A DNA stretch of 64,000 nucleotides, taken from NCBI RefSeq assembly GCF_037055275.1, contig NZ_CP146343.1:4648001-4712000 (forward strand), written 5' to 3'. Under the pieces are notes generated by a model. It did not search any database, was not told the origin of the DNA, and saw nothing but the letters and a program-made list of their open reading frames with translations. Source of the stretch: Pseudomonas sp. ML2-2023-3. Its GTDB lineage: Bacteria; Pseudomonadota; Gammaproteobacteria; Pseudomonadales; Pseudomonadaceae. The translations under genes and the position numbers were made by a program. Below are positions 60,435 through 64,000 of this stretch, in pieces (position 1 is the stretch's first letter; the number at the start of each line of letters is the position of its first letter).

Positions 60435-61289
60435 TTACCCCTTGACCGCGCCGGACGTCAGCCCGCGCAGAAAATACTTGCCCGCAAAGATGTAAACCAG
60501 CAGCGTCGGCAGCCCCGCGATCATGGCCGCAGCCATATCAACGTTGTATTCCTTGGCGCCGGTGCTGGTATTGACCAGGTTGTTCAACGCCACCGTAATC
60601 GGCTGCGCATCACCACTGGCAAACACCACACCAAACAGAAAGTCGTTCCAGATTTGAGTGAACTGCCAGATCAGGCAGACCATCACGATCGGCACCGACA
60701 TCGGCAGCAGGATTCGCCCGAAAATCGTGAAGAAACCCGCGCCATCCAGCCGTGCAGCCTTGACCAGCGCATCCGGGATGCTCACGTAGTAGTTGCGGAA
60801 AAACAGCGTGGTGAAGGCCAGGCCATACACCACGTGCACCAGCACCAGGCCGGTGGTGGTATTGGCCAGCCCGAGCTTGCCGATGGTGAACGAGGCCGGG
60901 AGCAACACGGTTTGAAACGGCAGGAAGCAGCCGAACAGCAGCAAGCCAAAAAACAGCTGTGAGCCGCGAAAACGCCACATCGACAGCACATAGCCGTTCA
61001 TGGCCCCGATAAAAGTCGAGATCAATACCGCAGGCACGGTGATCTTGACCGAGTTCCAGAAATACCCGCCCACCGTATCCCAGGCCTTGATCCAGCCAAT
61101 GCCGTCAATCACTTGCGGCCAGCTCAACAGGTTGCCGGTACGGATGTCTTCCGGGCTTTTGAAGCTGGTGAGCAGCATCACCACCAAGGGGATCAAATAG
61201 ACCGCCGCAGCAAGAATCAGGGTGGCGTAAATGGCCAGGCGGCTGAAGGTGAATCGGGACGCGCCGATGCCGCTTGTCATGTTAGTCAT
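60435..61289 (-). CDS. gtsC: Glucose ABC transporter permease
   Basis: 284 aa, six hydrophobic segments of MalG type. The EAA loop is VKAARLDGAGFFTIFGRILLP. Starts with GAGG upstream and overlaps gtsB by eight bases. Confidence 0.94.
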   Translation of the reverse strand: MTNMTSGIGASRFTFSRLAIYATLILAAAVYLIPLVVMLLTSFKSPEDIRTGNLLSWPQVIDGIGWIKAWDTVGGYFWNSVKITVPAVLISTFIGAMNGYVLSMWRFRGSQLFFGLLLFGCFLPFQTVLLPASFTIGKLGLANTTTGLVLVHVVYGLAFTTLFFRNYYVSIPDALVKAARLDGAGFFTIFGRILLPMSVPIVMVCLIWQFTQIWNDFLFGVVFASGDAQPITVALNNLVNTSTGAKEYNVDMAAAMIAGLPTLLVYIFAGKYFLRGLTSGAVKG

Positions 61290-62190
61290 GGCGTTTGTTC
61301 CTCAGCTCGGAATACAGATACGGCACGAGGATGGCCAGAATCGCTCCCAGCATCATGATCGCGCTGGCAGAACCAATGCCCATTTGCCCACGGCTGAAGG
61401 TGAAGGAGTACATGAACATGGCTGGCAAGTCGGAGGAATATCCCGGACCACCGGCGGTCATTGCCGACACCAGATCGAAGCTCTTGATGGCAATGTGCGC
61501 AAGGATCATGAAGGCGCTGAAAAACACCGGGCGCAGGCTCGGCAACACAATGCGCAGGTAGATGGTCGGCAAGCTCGCACCGTCGACCTGGGCCGCACGA
61601 ATGATCGACTGATCGACCCCGCGCAATCCGGCCAGGAACATCGCCATCACAAATCCCGAAGCCTGCCACACCGCAGCGATCACCAGGCAGTACACCACCC
61701 GGTCCTGATCCAGCAGCCAGTCAAAACGAAAACCTTCCCAGCCCCAGTCACGGAGCATTTTGTCCAGGCCCAGGCCCGGGTTGAGCAGCCACTTCCAGGC
61801 CGTACCGGTGACGATCATCGACAGTGCCATCGGGTACAGGTAGATCGTGCGGATGAAGCCTTCCTTGCGAATCCGCTGGTCGAGCAGGATGGCCAGAAAC
61901 ACGCCGATCACCAGGCTGATGACGATGAACATCCCGCCAAAAACCGCCAGGTTTTTGCTGGCGACCCACCAGCGGTCGTTGTCCATCAGTCGTGCGTATT
62001 GCTGCAAGCCAACCCATTTGTAGCTGGGCATAAAGCTGGAATTGGTGAACGAGAGCAGGAACGTCCAAAAAATGTAGCCATAAAAGCCAACCAATACGAT
62101 CAGCATGCTCGGTGCCAGGACCAGCTTGGGCAACCAGCGTTGCAGCGCATCAAACGGCGAGGCCTTGATGAACACAGCCACGGAACTCAT
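61282..62190 (-). CDS. gtsB: Glucose ABC transporter permease
   Basis: 302 aa from ATG 62190 (MSSVAVFIKASPFDALQRWL), GGGAG seven bases upstream; the reading from 62241 starts within an intergenic hairpin. MalF-type permease; EAA loop IIRAAQVDGASLPTIYLRIVLP. Pairs with GtsC. Confidence 0.94.
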   Translation of the reverse strand: MSSVAVFIKASPFDALQRWLPKLVLAPSMLIVLVGFYGYIFWTFLLSFTNSSFMPSYKWVGLQQYARLMDNDRWWVASKNLAVFGGMFIVISLVIGVFLAILLDQRIRKEGFIRTIYLYPMALSMIVTGTAWKWLLNPGLGLDKMLRDWGWEGFRFDWLLDQDRVVYCLVIAAVWQASGFVMAMFLAGLRGVDQSIIRAAQVDGASLPTIYLRIVLPSLRPVFFSAFMILAHIAIKSFDLVSAMTAGGPGYSSDLPAMFMYSFTFSRGQMGIGSASAIMMLGAILAILVPYLYSELRNKRHD

Positions 62191-62214
62191 CGAAATACTC
62201 CCGAGAGGGTATGC

Positions 62215-62277
62215 CGGCATCTGCACACGCAGATGCCGCACAACCAGGGATAAGGGGGAGCCACGCGCAGGCGTGGC
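62215..62277. other. Two hairpins between gtsA and gtsB
   Basis: CGGCATCTGC-ACAC-GCAGATGCCG at 62215-62238 and GCCACGC-GCAG-GCGTGGC at 62260-62277. Both perfect, neither followed by T runs. Likely to protect gtsA mRNA or limit readthrough so that binding protein is in excess. Confidence 0.65.
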
Positions 62278-62293
62278 AGGTCAGATCAACGAA

Positions 62294-63583
62294 TTACTGT
62301 GCGGACTTGATGGCCGAGTAGAGCTTTTTACCGGCCGTGGCCGGATCAGCACTCTTGTCGCTCATAAAGTTGCTGACGGTGTCGAAAATCGCGCCTTGCA
62401 CCGCCAGTGAAGTGGCCATGTTGTGCGCCATGCTCGGCAGCTGGCTGTTGGCCTTGCCCGCTTGGGCGAAGTCTTTGGCTGAGGCCTGACCACAGCTGTC
62501 GAACTTGCTCATGTCCAGGTCACTGCGTACCGGGATCGAGCCTTTGTTCTGGTTGAACACGTACTGGAATTCAGGCTCAAGCGCGACTTTGGCCACGTCG
62601 TTTTGCGCGGCGATATTGCCCGGCGTGTTGTTCTTGGCCGACAGTTTGAACATCGCCAGCGAGTCGATGTTGTAGGTAAAGCTGCCCTGGGTGCCCGGGA
62701 ATGGCACGCACTCAAAATCAGTGCCGGCCTTTTTACCCGCAGCAGCCCACTCGCTTTTCGCCCAGTCACCCATGATCTGCATACCGGCCTTGCCGTTGAT
62801 CACCTTGGCGGCTTCCAGGTTCCAGTCCTGACCGGTGCCATCCGGGTCCATGTAGCCCTGCAGTTTTTTCAGGTGGGTGAAAACTTCAGCCATCTGGGGG
62901 CCGGTCAGGGTTTTCTCGTCAAGATCGACGAAGGCTTTCTTGTAGCCATCTGGCCCCATGACGCTGAGCACCAGGTCTTCAAAGACCGTACTGTCCTGCC
63001 ACGGCTGACCACCGTGGGCCAGAGGGATAAAGCCCGCGGCCTTGAGTTTGTCGCCTGCCGCGTAGAGTTCATCAAGGGTGGTTGGCGCTTTGTCGATGCC
63101 TGCCTTCTTGAAGACTTCGGGATTGATCCACAACCAGTTCACCCGGTGAATGTTCACCGGTACAGCCACGTAATGGCCGTCGTATTTCATGGTGTCGGAG
63201 ACGGTTTTCGACAGCAGGGTGTCCCAGTGATTGGCCTTGGAAACCTCATCGAGGTTGGTCAACAAACCGAGCGCGCCCCATTCTTGCAAGTCAGGGCCTT
63301 TGATTTGTGCTGCTGAAGGCGGGTTGCCGGAGACGGCCCGGGTTTTCAGTACGGTCATGGCGGCGGCACCGCCACCGCCTGCCACGGCACTGTCCTGCCA
63401 GGTGTAACCGTCTTTTTCGATCAGCTTTTTAAGCACATCAACCGCTTTGGCCTCACCACCGGAGGTCCACCAATGCACCACTTCAACCGTGCCTTTGGAG
63501 TCGGCAGGGGCAGCGGCATAAGCACCCAGGGGGAATAATGTAGCCAGAGAAATGACAACGGCGAGGCGATTGAATGAATTCAT
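62294..63583 (-). CDS. gtsA: Glucose-binding periplasmic protein
   Basis: 429 aa from ATG 63583, with AAAGG seven bases upstream. Signal peptide [20 protein letters not shown] with cleavage near AYA/AAPADS. Type I solute-binding fold of sugar transporters: [33 protein letters not shown] helix, [16 protein letters not shown]. First gene of gtsABCD. The leader has AACAACAA just before the ribosome site, a Crc/Hfq target pattern; gtsA is a reported Crc-controlled gene in P. putida. Confidence 0.93.
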   Translation of the reverse strand: MNSFNRLAVVISLATLFPLGAYAAAPADSKGTVEVVHWWTSGGEAKAVDVLKKLIEKDGYTWQDSAVAGGGGAAAMTVLKTRAVSGNPPSAAQIKGPDLQEWGALGLLTNLDEVSKANHWDTLLSKTVSDTMKYDGHYVAVPVNIHRVNWLWINPEVFKKAGIDKAPTTLDELYAAGDKLKAAGFIPLAHGGQPWQDSTVFEDLVLSVMGPDGYKKAFVDLDEKTLTGPQMAEVFTHLKKLQGYMDPDGTGQDWNLEAAKVINGKAGMQIMGDWAKSEWAAAGKKAGTDFECVPFPGTQGSFTYNIDSLAMFKLSAKNNTPGNIAAQNDVAKVALEPEFQYVFNQNKGSIPVRSDLDMSKFDSCGQASAKDFAQAGKANSQLPSMAHNMATSLAVQGAIFDTVSNFMSDKSADPATAGKKLYSAIKSAQ

Positions 63584-63937
63584 GTCTGGACCTTTCTTGT
63601 TGTTATAGCTGTGCAAGTCTTTTTGCTTGCGCTGCCAAAGAGTGTATCCATCACCGTCTGCCCGCACGTAACGAAGAGACGCTCAAATGTCACAACCTGG
63701 TGACACAGAAGCAGGGTGAGGGCGTTTGGTTCCGAGGATATTTCAACGATGTCTGACTCTGCTTTCCTGTAAGCCATAAAGCTGCCCCCAAAGCCACGTA
63801 AGGCATTTTCTGCGTTGACTGTAGGACGCATCCCGAAGTCGTTTTCCCACGTTGAACCTGTAAATAACTTCAGCGAGTCTGCAACACATCGCCACGTTTC
63901 AAGAACGGATGCAGACACCCATCAGGAGATGAGACTC
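63584..63937. other. Region upstream of gtsA
   Basis: 354 bp. Holds the gtsA leader with its A-rich motif. No clear promoter boxes, hairpins or small genes recognised; the overlapping ORFs lack ribosome sites. Confidence 0.4.
63597..63604 (-). promoter_or_regulatory. Putative Hfq/Crc motif in the gtsA leader
   Basis: Minus strand AACAACAA directly followed by GAAAGG, the ribosome site, so bound Hfq/Crc would occlude initiation. Confidence 0.5.
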
Positions 63938-64000
63938 ATGCAGAAATATCGTGCAACGGCCCAGAACCACTGTTTCATTTGCCCGTTGGAGTATCCGGAC
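63938..64000 (+). CDS. 5' end of an unidentified gene, cut by window edge
   Basis: AGGAG at 63924-63928 lies nine bases before ATG 63938. The 21 codons seen start MQKYRATAQNHCFICPLEYP, open to the edge, with a Cys-x-x-Cys pair. Too short to name. Confidence 0.3.
   Translation, partial: MQKYRATAQNHCFICPLEYPD

Overview
The window is Pseudomonas chromosome. The aotJQMOP-argR / aruCFGD arginine loci, the tandem fadD2-fadD1 pair with its lipase and MaoC neighbours, the gtsABCD-oprB and hexR/zwf-pgl-eda glucose genes, a DUF2790 protein, and many extragenic palindromes built on GGAGCGGGCTTGCTCGCG all point to that genus. Gene content (gluconate genes, a Tc toxin locus, a NEL-type effector, no aeruginosa-specific islands) suggests the fluorescens/fragi side of the genus rather than P. 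aeruginosa; species is not resolvable from this window.

Layout. 1-4.1 kb: arginine succinyltransferase (AST) operon aruC-aruF-aruG-aruD on the minus strand; aruD runs off the left edge. 4.4-9.2 kb: a large host-directed toxin gene (dermonecrotic-toxin-like region, leucine-rich repeats, NEL ubiquitin ligase domain) on the plus strand, broken at the LRR-NEL junction and wedged between aruC and argR. 9.2-14.4 kb: argR and the aot arginine/ornithine ABC transporter. 15-17 kb: acsA. 17.3-24.9 kb: small secreted proteins (including one made only of five 13-residue repeats), nrdB, a small HTH protein, a metallo-beta-lactamase-fold hydrolase, a MASE2-GGDEF cyclase, a glycerophosphodiesterase and a PepSY protein. 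25-28.7 kb: a GAF histidine kinase, a GNAT enzyme, a GyrI-like protein and alaC. 28.8-32 kb: gluconate uptake, kinase and repressor. 32-36.5 kb: a double-PAS chemoreceptor, a tiny lysine-rich protein, an acetyltransferase, def and yihY. 36.7-42.1 kb: fadD1, fadD2, an alpha/beta hydrolase and a MaoC hydratase. 42.3-44.4 kb: a stress-type helical bundle protein, a DUF3820 protein and a class V aminotransferase. 44.6-48.5 kb: eda-pgl-zwf with divergent hexR. 49-56.8 kb: a Tc insecticidal-toxin locus (tcB broken twice, tcC intact with a glycosyltransferase-like C-terminus). 56.9-63.6 kb: glucose-6-phosphate mutarotase, OprB porin and the GtsABCD glucose transporter.

How it fits together. Glucose crosses OprB and GtsABCD, is oxidised by Zwf and Pgl and cleaved by Eda (Entner-Doudoroff), with HexR divergent from zwf. 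Gluconate enters through GntT and is phosphorylated by GntK, and a shared 14-bp palindrome precedes gntT, gntK and gntR. Arginine enters through Aot and is degraded by the AST pathway under ArgR; sites fitting the ArgR pattern TGTCGC-N8-AA precede both aruC and aotJ.

The main surprises are in the two toxin loci. Both sit inside otherwise conserved metabolic neighbourhoods, and both carry inactivating lesions, while the metabolic genes around them look intact. The TccC C-terminus has the W / SDI-K / DVD residue pattern of the TcdA/TcdB-type glycosyltransferases.
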